64,000 nucleotides of DNA, from assembly GCA_935421135.1 (NCBI GenBank), contig OW285194.1:7982376-8046375 (forward strand). Reading direction: 5' to 3'. The notes beneath the pieces are model-generated. The model did not search any database. It had not been told where the DNA came from and saw only the letters and a list, made by a program, of their open reading frames with translations. Both the position numbers and the translations under genes were made by a program. Below, one piece after another: positions 35,701 to 46,990 of this stretch (positions are counted from its first letter, which is position 1; the number at the start of each line of letters is the position of its first letter). Source of the DNA: Bugulina stolonifera. Its lineage: Eukaryota > Bryozoa > Gymnolaemata > Cheilostomatida > Bugulidae.

Positions 35701-37053
35701 TAGTTGAATGTAGAATTACACATGCATTAATCCTGTCTTACAGATTAGTATTGTATAGCTATCCGCTTAATCTTATACTAGCTAACAAATTAGCAAATTG
35801 CTAAAATGATAACCAATGGTGCTTTGGTGGGATTCGAACCCAAGTCCCTATGAAGGATATTCAATGGGAAAACTAGCAATTAACATGAGGGTAACCACCT
35901 ACTGGCTGTGTACCCACTAAAATTAAGGTGGGTACACACCGTATACTCTCGTATAACCAAACTTTAAACACTGATTACACACTTACCAAAAGTAAAGGCT
36001 ATACCAATCTGTAGAGACCCCATAATGCTGCTGACCTCTAGGTTAATGTTGAAGTATTGCTGGTGAGCGATTGTGAGGTTTCCAGTTATTCCAAACATAA
36101 AACCCATATGGAGTAAGTGGGAGATGGTGGACATAAACAGTACAAACCAGCTGTAACCTCTGTCCTTCTCTAGCTGGCGTCTGCCACGCAAAGTATTAGC
36201 CATGACATTGCCTCCTGCAAATGTATTTTACTTCAGATAAATAGGATATATATACATGTAATGATAATGCTGTAGTGGGAAAATGTGACTCTAACTCAGA
36301 CTACATAACACTTTTTATATGCATTCATTGCATTAATCTGCCTGTGATAGCTTGTCTGTGTAATAAACTGTCACTTATATACGTGTACTTAAAATGTGCA
36401 TTACTGAGCAATTATGTCCTTTTTATACTCTGTAAAGATGGCCGACCTCTCAGAATTACTTGATATTCATTTTGTACATGAATTGGATGATTTTAAGCAT
36501 CTTTTGTTGTACCCGACATGTTTTAGGTCGGCCATCGAGTTTCCGGCCGCCATCTTGTTGTGCAATTTCCGGACAACACTACGTCGCCTTTTTACGACAC
36601 TACGTCGGCCTGTTACCGTGACTTCCTCCTGAAGTTCTTATAGTATATAAAGCACACTGTTTTTATGTTCATTGTTTCAGTTGATGCTCGGATCTTTATA
36701 CTACTTATACAGAGCCTTCACTTCGTAGTATTGGTCACTCCAGTCATCAAGGTCTTCGACCTTGCTTCCCGAGCTTCCTGCTAGGTCGGAACATACTCTT
36801 TCTTAGTATAGCAAACAAGCATTGACTTGGGACCACGTGGGCTGTCTTGAGTAGTCATTGGACTACTAGTACCTGTTGATCTTTCATGTAATGAGAAGGC
36901 CTAGCACCACCCATAGGTTCTTCATTTTGTACAAGGGGTCGTTTAAGGACAACCCCCAAAAATCCTTACAATGTTAAATGTTTATATGAATTCATCATGC
37001 ATCCAGTCTTATATATCCAACATCTCCAGACACTTACCTCGACATCCTGTCAT
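29775..37053 (-). CDS. SLC16/monocarboxylate-transporter-like MFS protein (10 exons)
   Basis: Exons, in transcript order on the minus strand, are 37053-37038, 36214-35987, 35325-35182, 34463-34197, 33942-33833, 33230-about 33111, 32764-32632, 32015-31882, 30487-30322 and 29899-29775, about 480 residues. All junction phases agree; only the donor of exon 6 is uncertain. Residues 23-28 (DRGYSW) sit where SLC16 proteins have a D/E-G-x-W-G-W motif before helix 1, and HFNKYKYLAFATAVFGTGSA near 147-166 matches the family signature before helix 5. GCRVTQIFGGCCLILGLGL is helix 3-like. A hydrophilic loop (about residues 205-295) separates the two halves, as in the family. The C-terminal half has five or six helices and a short basic tail, KRIGKKMRM. 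The first exon adds MTGCRGGNV in frame; translation could also start at M10 (36203). It is probably a plasma-membrane carrier; the substrate cannot be read. Confidence 0.85.
31055..31215 (-). repeat. GC-richer dispersed repeat, copy 3
   Basis: The reverse complement aligns with 8080-8200 through AAACCTAGG, a TGATGA-type block, and GCCATCTTG in the same order. It lies in an intron of the transporter gene. The match is more diverged than between copies 1 and 2. Confidence 0.4.
33425..33675 (-). repeat. tRNA-derived SINE, family 3
   Basis: On the minus strand the element starts CTCTGGAGTAGTGGTAGAGT, an A-box region, and carries GGTTAGAACCCCGG as a B-box-like segment about 50 bases later. It then runs into a GC-richer body. 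It lies in an intron of the transporter gene, in the same orientation as the gene. Only one copy is seen in the window. Confidence 0.6.
34855..34950 (+). repeat. Dispersed repeat, copy 2 (see 2230-2320)
   Basis: It shares AGCTCAGAGATA, GAACACCTT and GCAATAC with 2230-2320 in the same order. It lies in an intron of the transporter gene. Confidence 0.35.
35815..35965 (-). repeat. tRNA-derived SINE, family 2, copy 2
   Basis: The reverse complement carries GGTTATACGAGAGTATACGG and GTGTGTACCCACCTTAATTT, as at 3131-3180. It ends in GGGTTCGAATCCCACC, a good B box with T-stem. It lies in intron 2 of the transporter gene. Confidence 0.6.
36414..36975 (+). mobile_element. GC-richer insertion with inverted repeat and TATA box, possibly a solo LTR
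   Basis: AGATGGCCGACCT (36436-36448) is complementary to AGGTCGGCCATC (36525-36536). ACACTACGTCG occurs twice just downstream. TATATAAAG follows near 36645, and the segment ends near AAGGACAACCCCCAAAAATC and CTTACA. Composition differs clearly from the flanking AT-rich intron. A TATA box inside a several-hundred-base non-coding block would suit a solo LTR, but no target-site duplication was found. It lies in intron 1 of the transporter gene. Confidence 0.35.
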
Positions 37054-37778
37054 GTTTCCGTTTGGGCTGGACAGTATCACTGAACTAGCATTCACTGCTC
37101 ACATAGATTAGGCCACCTTCACTATGTGAGACTTCAAACTGTTTTACATAAAGTAAATAGTGGGGTTCGGTTTAATCAATCAACTGGATCATCTGTAGAA
37201 TAAATTATGTTTGCGATGACATTACAGTGAGTGCCAAAACTTTACAATTTTAACTGATGTGTTTATGTAGGACCAGCCAGTATATAAAATGGTTGAGACA
37301 CCTGAGATAGCCTTTGATCCAATGAAATAAGAGAAGTTGTCTTCTTCAATTACATTTGACTACTGTGAATAGGGCACAGACTTTACAAGTCATGAATGTC
37401 AGTATTTACTTAACAATTGCATCCTAAGTTATGTTAAAGCTGGATTTTATTGCAATGCATATTTTTGACGTAAACTCAAATTTCATTTTGCAACACAGTC
37501 ATAAAGTCTGATCAATGTTGAACACTTTTACAGATTGTATAGTCTGTGAATCAGCGATAAAATCAACTGATACATGTAGTTGTGTCTCTCACTACACAAT
37601 CACATTGAGTCTACTCTGTGTATCTATGGCAATTAGTACTGTTTTAAGCCAGTAATATGGAGTCATCTTCACAATTGAAAATAGTGGACAACTCCAAGAA
37701 ACTATTTTCACTGTTTTGGTCATGACAATACTTAGAATCTTATTTAGATTTCACTGATATATAGCTTGTATAAATCCA

Positions 37779-38160
37779 ATAAGGTATCATCCAAGTGTAA
37801 ATCCTATATATTAACATGTACATGTATTATATATACAATGTACTTTGTGTATATAGTTATGTACTTAAGGCTGCATCTCAGCACTAGTACTGCATGTCGT
37901 GAAACTGTACCACATATCATACAAATTGTAGCAGTGGCCATTTGCACTGAGATATATATTGTAAAATATAAGAAGGTATTAATAATTACTCCCTGCATAA
38001 CAACAGTTGTGTTATATTGTAGAAAATTTCTACTACAAGGAAGTTGCCTTCTCTTTATCTTGTAAGTTGTCTGCACTTAGCTTGAATAATGTAGCAAGGT
38101 ATCATCCAAGTGTAAATCCCATATATTAACATGTACATGTACATGTATATATACAATGTA
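37779..38160 (+). repeat. Direct repeat pair of about 65 bp
   Basis: AAGGTATCATCCAAGTGTAA followed by ATCC[TC]ATATATTAACATG occurs at 37781-37842 and again at 38096-38160, about 315 bases apart. Either this is a local duplication or two copies of a short element flank unrelated sequence. No gene is involved. Confidence 0.8.
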
Positions 38161-41100
38161 TAATGTTTAATGCTTTAAAAACCACACGTTTACCCTAAAA
38201 TCCAATCACAATATATTTAGTGACTGTTAAAGGCTTGGCTACGCGAGAGGTCGATTGTTCTTTTTCGGCCTTCGGAGCCTCGTTTTAAACCAAACTGGCA
38301 CGCCGTTTGTTCACCTATGCAAAGACTAAAATGTCGGTCTTCTCATGCCATGGCATAACGGAGAGCTGTTGTGATTGGTTAATATCAGATACAACGACTC
38401 CAATTATATAATCTATTAAAATAAGTTTTGGTGATTGACTGGATATTAGCCAAGGCCATTAGTAGACTGGTGCCACGTATTGCCTATAAAGCCACGAAGA
38501 AGATATAATTAATGCTGATCTAGGGCTTACTGAGGTACTACAATATTGTGATGTTTGTGCTAGTTTAACTGTTCATACACACGAGTACTGATAGCGATAC
38601 AAGTGTGGGAAGAACCTATGAGTGGTGCTAGATCTTCCTCATTACATAAAGACTGAAGCAGTATGTGAGACGGATTATTGCTGTGAGCTGTAGGTACGAC
38701 CCATAAGTCGTATTGAGTTATTGCCTACAGTGTATGACAGTATGTTCTTACTTAGTAGGAAGTTCGGGTTTCTAGGTCCGAAAGGAACTAGAGCTGGAAC
38801 TAGCTTAGCTAGGAAAAGGACTCTGTAGATTTGTATAGATGTGTCTATATTGAAGTCCTGTAAATTACTGTCTCTCAACTTATTGGATCAATAATTTATG
38901 ACCCTAATTCTTGCTCAATTCTTATTGACTAATTTGCTGGGTGTAAAATGCAGCATCTTCCATGCGGTTTTCTTTTTTCATTCATCTATTGCTTTTAAAA
39001 ACTACCTGACTGGCCGTGTTCTATATTTATAAGTGCAATCTGCTGTAGCAAATTGAGTTTTTTTTTATAAGAGCCCCATTTGTATAAGAAAAATAATCTA
39101 CGGAGCAGTGAACACCACAAAATGATTGGTTTAGCCAGGCTGTCAACAAATGCCTTAAAGTCAAATGATTTCTTATAGTAATTTAGAGTTATTCCCTCTT
39201 GCCTAAGATATTATGATACTGTAGGTTTTAATTAAGAGTTGTCTACTCTTTCTCTTTTCCAAATCCTAAATCTCATTGCTTTATTGATCAAATTTCTCCC
39301 TGTATACAACTTCAACTTTATAATGGTAAATAGCTCTAATTAACGCATTCAGGTATAAAATGTGTGTACTTTGCGTTCCATTACAGCTATGCTATTAGCA
39401 TGTCATTGTCTTACAGTACATATTGAGTTCCATTAAAGCTATGCTATTAGCATGACTGTCTTATATATTGAGTTCCATTAAAGCTATGCTATTAGATTGT
39501 CTCATATTATTACAGTTTAATGATTTTATAACAATGAAGTTATAATGGTAAATGTAATAGTATTGTTTTTGTATGCCACAATGAAGTACATAAGTTTAGA
39601 AAATAATATAGTATAAAAGCTATTGTAACAGTAAGGAAACCAAAAAGGGTAGCCTAGGTTCTACGTGAAGGTGAATAGCATTTCTAATAGGCCTCATTCT
39701 ATCAAAGACTCTTGGAAAATACTGCAGTGTAGATGCATGTAGCTATTATTTGATTACTATAATACCATTCCTTCCTCTACTACGGATAAGCTTTGGTACT
39801 CTGTGAGGGCATCAGTGCCGGTTGTATAATATTAACATGTCATTATTGTATCTTACAATTGACATGTACAATGTATTTAGGTCTACCAGTATGTATAATA
39901 TTTACAGTTCAATGGTCAATACCAAAGGAATATAGCCTATATTATACATTATTAATACATTTTATAATTAATTTTTATTCTATTGTGGGACGACACTTCA
40001 GACGCCCACTCTGAGCTATTGGTTTCAAACCCGCAATCTTGGAGAGATTGAAACTAATATATGCATATTAGTAGCTAGTGTAAATTTAGAGAATACAAGA
40101 TGCTCACATCCTGTCTGAAGTACCTGCTCTATGTTGGCAGATGTCTCTGCTGGCAGGAATCTCAAACTAGGTGCTAATATACATTGATCTGGTAGGCAGT
40201 GCTATGAACACTCACCCCTAGGCTGAATTCAAACTTATTGACCTTTCAATGAACTTATGCTGCACAAATCCATACTCAAACCAACAATCAGCATGGCAAA
40301 TCTTAACGATTCATCTGTAATCAGACAACTTAATTCACTGTCCTCCTACATAACATTTAAACAATTTCAAGTAAATCATGATGCCTATCTAGTATGCATA
40401 TTATATCTATGTTTTACAGTGCACTACCTAACAATGTTGATTTATATAACATAGCCATATTTAAATCTACTGAACTATCATTTTCTCTTCTCCAGATATC
40501 AAAAAACAAAGAAGTGCTTGAAGTGGAAGAACAATGGCATCTTGTTTAATTGGACTGTCAGTGCAATGCCATTGTGCCTCAACTTCAGTTTTCTGACAGT
40601 TTAAATAAGCACAACAGTTGCAATTAGAAGTTGTATGACCCTTCACCTTTTCCATGTGTACATTACAATAATGCCAAGTTTTACTTCATTGGCAAGAAAT
40701 GTGGCATTGCTCATCAAATTAATATCTGATAGAATTAGTTTATATATACGTTTATATGGGTATGTTTGTATCAGCTTGTATTGTATCTGCAACAGGTTTT
40801 TGTTCCAACAAAACAACGGCAAACATACATGTAACACAAGGGGTGGTGCATTATTTAATGTTGGCCTAATTAATACAATGTACACTTATCCTAATAACAT
40901 ACACATGTACATTGTACATGCAAATCTGTTATCACATTGTTAATGCGTGCGTTGACCTTGGATAGAAAGGTCTCAAATAAGTGATGTTAATAACTAGGGT
41001 ATTTACATGTACACTGTAATTAAAACAACCTTTAATTGTCTAATTATGCAATCTGGGTGTTACACAACAAATAATAATGATTTGCCATCCTTTCCAGGAA

Positions 41101-41361
41101 TGATTGATGATCGACAAGTAGGTGTGTGAGTGACTCACCATTATCACCTCCTACATTCATACCTACTCGTTACACCATAACACTGTAGGTTGTGAAGAGT
41201 ACTGTGTATAACATGAATAAATTTAATACATGGCAAATAAATTATCATAATCAGTTACTACTGGGTCTGATGTGCCAATAATACACCATTGTTATATATG
41301 CCATGGTTCCTGTTTTTTGGAAACAGTTTATGTTTTGATTTCCAAGGAGAAGACCGCTGGC
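38161..41361. other. Intergenic stretch
   Basis: No gene recognised. It holds a short GC-richer patch at 38225-38390, a three-unit tandem repeat at 39372-39505, and AT-rich sequence. The open frames of 60-100 codons have no domain content or splice context. Confidence 0.5.
39372..39505 (+). repeat. Tandem repeat of about 50 bp, three units
   Basis: GTTCCATTA[AC]AGCTATGCTATTAG recurs three times with CATG and TTGTCTTA-type spacers. The units differ by small deletions. Confidence 0.8.
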
Positions 41362-42872
41362 ATGGAGCATCCTGAACCGAACAAACTGCTCATTGCTTAT
41401 GTTGATAAGAAATGGGCAAGGAATAGAGTACTGCTGTCTATTGTCACTGTACTCAGTGTACTGGTTATTGGACTCACTATATCTGTTATTCTCTTCTTCT
41501 GTCTACCTTCTGTCTACTGGAGATCAAAGGACATGTACAACTATGGCGTAAGTAAGAGCTTCTGCATTATCACATTAGCAATCTGAAGTCCAAGTAAACA
41601 TCACATGGATGCGCACGAACAGTAAGCGTGTTACCAGTTACGATCGTCATTGAATTTTGCAACACATAATGCTTGCACATTGATATTTTGGTGTAAATTT
41701 TAGATGGAAGAAGTCAATGGAACCAGAATTGGAATAAGAAGTGACTCACACATGGAACAACAGTCTGGAGACAGATATATTCGAGCGGTGAAATCATGGA
41801 GGCCACCACGATATAGACCTGCGGGACATATACCTAGACTGAGACCTGACAGCCATCGGTATCGACCTTCACCTTGGAGACCAAATCAAGATGTAGTCAT
41901 GACGACTCAAATGATGCCTGATATCTCAACCCATACACCAGTAAGTGAACATGTATAACACCACACATCGCTCACTAGTTGTCATCATTGTCATGCACCA
42001 ACTCTGCCTACACCTACATGTATGTATATGTGTATGTATAAAAGTATGGGCGGCTGTACTCGCATTTCAGATTCATCTAAACAATAAGTTAAATTAAGTT
42101 AAAAGTGAAATGAGTGCAACAAAACTTGATAAACCTTGCTGAGTGACAGAGAGGCATTAAATTATTATTATTATGTTTCGTCTATTTCATATTTTGGCCT
42201 ACAGTTCGAATAATCTAAAAGTATTGTGCATATATTTATTCTGATAGCACATCTTTCTACCCAGTTTTTACAATCTCAATGGTTCAAAAACCCGCCTAAA
42301 TTGCAAATTGTTACTACAAATGATGTTGAAGACCATTATTTCTGTGCCAACAGAATGGAACAGAAGTGTTATGTGAAGATACAAGCCCAACAGGACCTAC
42401 CGACGGGAGACCTGGCTCACGATCATGTATTGTAATATACATCACTGTGTGCAGAAGAAGGAAGAGAGCTTTAAGATATGGTTATAGTCGACCTTCTGTC
42501 AGCAGTAGTGGAAGGGGAGGTGTTCGTGGGGCCCCAAGTCCTCTCTTCACTGGAAGATCAGGTCCAAGCCCAGGTCCTAGACCTAGTGCAGGAAGGACAC
42601 CTGGTCGGGTTCCAGGTGGACGTACAGGGACACCAGGAGCACCAGGAACACCAGGGGCACCAGGAGCACCATCATCATCACCTCGTACGTCACAATGTTC
42701 AAATGGAATCTGCATCCTACCAGATGGGCTTAGGTGTGATATTCGTCACATTGTACTTCTCCCCTCACCAGTAACGACCACTCCAGAACCTGATTTTGGT
42801 ACTGACCCTATCAACCCCGGGCAGCCTGGAGCTGGTGGTGGATGCATTTCTGTCCCTGAGGTGCGCTGCTAG
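41362..42872 (+). CDS. Type II membrane protein with Pro/Gly collagen-like segment; Cys-X7-Cys family member 1
   Basis: Exons are 41362-41547, 41704-41940 and 42354-42872, all phase 0, giving 313 residues. The start is MEHPEPNKLL, because the same start is shared with the second family member and no upstream ATG is in frame. A basic juxtamembrane KKWARNR precedes one helix (VLLSIVTVLSVLVIGLTISV), so the C-terminus should be extracellular. Exon 2 is Arg/Pro-rich (WRPPRYRP, PSPWRPNQ). Exon 3 has C148, then C166-x7-C174, directly followed by RRRKR (175-179), a furin-type site. A Gly/Pro-rich stretch with GTPGAPGTPGAPGAP comes next, then CILPDGLRC and a terminal CISVPEVRC. The five or so GXY triplets are too few for a stable collagen helix alone. 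The poly-A signal is at 43042. The family and function are not recognised. Confidence 0.8.
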
Positions 42873-43542
42873 TACAAGGAGTAGTGAATTTACTATTAAG
42901 GTGATTGTTCGAATGAAATTTCTGGACAAGTTATGGCTGATGACTTAAATTTTTAACTGGTTGTTCTTAATCTAAATTACTTATGACACAAATGATATCA
43001 TGCAGCTTTTTTGTCGTTATCAGATTCTTAGGGTTACAAGCAATAAACCTATTTTAACACACTATACAACCATGTGCATTGTACATGTGGACATGGCTGT
43101 CTCTGATCTGATAACTGCCACTGGCAGTTTCTACAATGTAAGTGTATGTTTTTTGCAAGAATAAATGCAGTGATAGCATTCTTAAATCAATTTGCAATGT
43201 TATAATAAGCATGTGCTGTGTTATTTTTTTTAAATATTTCGCATTGAATGTATGTTGCCACATGAAAATATAATCCCAGATGCAGATGATTTGTTCATAA
43301 CGATGACTAAGCATGCATAAATTATCAAAAATTATATGCTCCATCTACAATGTTGTATAATAATTCTATCATATTCTAGAAGACATAACTAGCTAGTATT
43401 TTCTGTCAATGTCACATGGTCGAAATGGTAGGAACCTATCCTTGCTTTATTCGATATGTAGTACACCGCATGAAACATTAGAGAAGTTATAACCGTCAAC
43501 GAATGAAATTACAGCAGGTGCTTTTTATACTTGATGTAATCT

Positions 43543-43668
43543 ATTATATAATCTATTATGTAATCTATTATATAATCTATTACATAATATATTATATAAT
43601 CTATTATGTAATATATTATATAATCTATTATGTAATCTATTATATAATCTATTGTGTAATCTATTATT
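43543..43668 (+). repeat. AT-rich tandem repeat (CTATTATATAAT-type)
   Basis: About ten copies of an 11-12 base unit, CTATTATATAAT or CTATTATGTAAT, which is largely self-complementary. It lies downstream of the first Cys-X7-Cys gene. Confidence 0.85.
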
Positions 43669-43913
43669 AAGTCACTCAACTTAAAATCCGTCTAAGAGTT
43701 TAGCCAAACCTTTACAGCTCAATAATAATTGCACATTCCAATGAAAATACTACTAATGCTGGGAGTGCATATTCTTCCAACATTTACATTGGTAATTAGA
43801 GTTCAATCTGCCAGTATTGAATGTTGAACAGCTCAATATTAGTAAGCGTATTACCCAATGGTATTGGATATTGGAAGTCTTAGAATAGGTTAGCATAGTG
43901 AATCATTTTTCCC

Positions 43914-44041
43914 AGTATGGTCTTAAGCCAGTATGGTCCCAAGCTAGTGTGGTTCCAAGCCAGTATGGTTCCAAGCAAGTATGGTCCCAAGCCAATATGG
44001 TCCCAAGCCAATATGGTCTCAAGCCAGTATGGTCCCAAGCC
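43914..44041 (+). repeat. 16-bp minisatellite (CAGTATGGTCCCAAGC), 8 copies
   Basis: Eight units of CAGTATGGTCCCAAGC carry scattered substitutions such as CAATATGG and TAGTGTGG. The units differ more than those at 21033, indicating an older array. It is non-coding. Confidence 0.9.
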
Positions 44042-46269
44042 TGATTGATGTATTCAGGGAAACCAGACTGTCAGCTGAGTATATTCAATATACCTGTAAG
44101 TAGACTATCTGACCAATCACCTTAAGAGACTCTTCACACTGGTTTTTCCTTCTCCAACATGTAAGGTTAACGCTGGTTACTGGTAGCTGTGTTGTAGCCA
44201 TTCTTTCTAGGACAAAAATAAACTTTGCGTCTTCACACATCAACCACTACAAGCGCTGAACTGCACCTGCAGTAAGTTTGCAAGACGTATGCCAATGTGC
44301 AATACCTGTTAGTAGACATCTCTTTATATTTAGATTTAACAGAGGTATTGGTGCAAGTTCAAGATGCTTCACTAGTTATAAGACAATACAATGTAGTTGA
44401 CCAATGATTGTTGATAAACCTAGTGAAATGCTAATAGTTCCTGGAACCATCCATCAACTCATGTCTGGTGAATCATTTCCTTAAAAGTATTTTTAGGTAC
44501 GTTTTTCTAAAATATAGACATAGTAATTTGATAAATACATGTAATTAATCTAAATTTGGGAGAACAGAGAGATGGACATGAATATACATCAGCCTAAAAG
44601 ACCAGCTGTATCATTTCTATAGCATATAATAACCAAATGTCCAGTGATACATAAACCTGGTGACTCTTTGGCGACAATGAAAACGTGACAAGCAGCTGAG
44701 TGGCCACCTTTGGAAACGATGCTGGTGTTCAGCATGATGATCTTTGACATGTGTAATGCATCATAATGCAACCTGTGATTGTAATGGCTGATGATATTTT
44801 GTTTTTGACATAAGGATTTACCCCTGGGAAACTCCAACTTTAGCTGAGCTTTAGGGAGTGGAAAATGCTGACATTGAATAATTTCAATTGTAGAAGGGTG
44901 TCGCCCATTGCAAACACATGTTGTGTCTGTTGGCACACGACTCGACTCTCCTCTCTATGTGTGATTATGTGATCGAGCTAACAGTATGATAATAGATGAT
45001 GTGAGTGTTTAATGACTATCTACTGAACAGACATGAAGTGTGTTATAAATTTATGATGGCAGTTCCACTTCCCTTCTTAAACAAACTGGTGACAGTTGAC
45101 AGACAACCAACTGACAAGTATTTCAAAGTGCTTCACAAGTACTTAGAGGTGCTAGGCAAAGACTGATAACTACACCTACAGTACTTCTACATAATATTAT
45201 ACTTGTATGCATAACAGCATTACTTTTTGCTAGATTGAGTGGCTAGATACGGCATGTCAAGTCCAGGTATAATACATGTAAGATAAACAAGATCTCACAA
45301 GCCCAGGGAAAAATTTCTAGAGTTGGCTCAACTGTTTGCACAGTCATATATCCCCATAAATGTATGTACATGTATATTATTTAGAACTAGATATACATGT
45401 ACTTTGAAATTATATCTGTATGCCTGCAAGAATTGAGAAAATGTGTGACCAAATCAATAACAAACCTACCGAAAAATCCTCAGACAACTTGGTGCATGTA
45501 CATGTAAGTTGTTACTGAGAGTTCCTGCATGGAGGGAAATTGCTTCATAAAAAATGTGTCATTTAAGTAAATGAGTCTAAGCATTGCCATAGCGTTGAAT
45601 AAGCATTTCAAAATTTGTAATAACTTATACATTCATGTCAACTCTGCCACGTTTCCTTCACTGCTAAATTTCCTTAATTTTGATCTAAACTTTGGCACCA
45701 CGTTAGAGCTTCACTCTTCCATCCAAATGTTAAAATTCTACTGCAGGAACCAAACATTTTTATACACAACATTGTTTACAGGATGGTGAGTCATTTCTTG
45801 TTTGGGTATTGAAATTAGGCTTTGCAGTAAGCCAATCGGTAGATGAGTCGGTCATGACGTAAAGTCTACTTTATGTTGCACCCCTCAGGTGTTTTATATG
45901 TTATAGTCATACACCACTCAACGATGTATCAGTTTGGAAAGTTTTTGAGTTAAATTAACTAATTGGACATTAATTAATAGCCGAATGGAGCCAGTTTTAT
46001 ATAAAATGTGCTACCATTTTAGCTAGTTAAAACCAAGCATGGATGAAAGACAGGACATCTGTGAATATGATTGGTGAATTTACCCCTAAATATAATTTGC
46101 CGTAAAATGGATTTCATTGCTTGGCGGATACAAGATACATTCAGTATCTATTAGTTGTATTGTTTTCAAAACACTGCTTGAGGATGTCTTATCTTGAGAT
46201 TTGTCAAGCTGTGTATAACAAAGCAAGTGTACAATCAATAGCTAGCTAATCAAAGTTGTATGCTCTTGA

Positions 46270-46791
46270 TTAATAAGAGAAGACAACTTCCTCACTTTTG
46301 TTCACTGAAAAATAGAGTTGATATTCTACATCACTGGCATTGGGCTGACTGTAGCAATGTTCTGTGAAGACGACAAAGGACTTATCTATTTTGAGCTTAC
46401 AATTAGAGTGGAGGTTGGAAGTTCTGTCATCTTGTAATGTTGTAGCACAGATTGATTTTTCCTCCCCAGGAATAATAAAGTTAGGTTGCAAAGACACTGA
46501 TATTTTTACGTAGTGCAAGTATGTGTTACCATGATAGAAAGCATGAGAATCCTTTCTCCAAGTTCAGTAAAATACTACTTGCTTCACATATAAAAATTGT
46601 GGTCTTGTGTTACATTGTCCGTTATTGTATGCCAATTGAATGCTTATTTTACACACAAATGTCTCAAAACCTTGCAATGTGGATATAGAACATCTTTGTC
46701 TTAGACTATTTTTAGATCTGTAGACAGTCAAGCGTTCACTTTTCGAGATCTTTATGCTTATTCCGATTTCATTTTGCCAGAATTCTTTCAC
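46270..46791 (-). pseudogene. Possible decayed coding sequence, one frame with a single internal stop
   Basis: On the minus strand, one reading frame stays open from 46791 to 46270, about 170 codons, with one TGA at 46564-46566. The translated text looks protein-like: Cys, aromatic and charged residues alternate as in an extracellular beta-rich domain (for example FETFVCKISIQLAYNN and YHGNTYLHYVKISVSLQPNF). Long frames of this kind are rare in the AT-rich surroundings. I recognise no family and see no clear splice sites. It could be a decayed gene, an old repeat-derived frame, or chance. Confidence 0.3.
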
Positions 46792-46990
46792 AGTGTGTTA
46801 GACTTCATGAATATGCTCTACATATGGTGCACTTTCACTGAAATAAGACTAGACTAGTTCTATGACCGGTTAATGTACACATGTATGTAACATATGTAGA
46901 CAATTATGTAATGCCATTCGCTGTTTATTTAGTTGCTCTAGTCCTTTGTTCCCTGTTTGTGATTTTATTTCCAAGGAGAAGATCTTAGTT

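Larger units (their letters stand above)
42873..46269. other. Intergenic stretch with two tandem repeats
   Basis: It contains the 3' UTR of the preceding gene, an AT-rich tandem repeat at 43543-43668, and a 16-bp repeat at 43914-44041. A minus-strand open frame of 115 codons at 44589-44936 has no recognised domain and no clear splice partners. No gene is supported. Confidence 0.5.

Noticed and set aside
41272..41361. N-terminal extension of Cys-X7-Cys member 1 upstream of the chosen ATG
   Set aside because: It has no in-frame ATG and would begin with GTG. The paralog also lacks an upstream ATG, so MEHPEPN is the start.
42482..42774. Two other open frames across the Gly/Pro-rich exon
   Set aside because: They are shadows in other frames of the exon of Cys-X7-Cys member 1.
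44589..44936. 115-codon minus-strand open frame
   Set aside because: No recognised domain, no clear acceptor or donor, and no paralog in the window. It may be chance.
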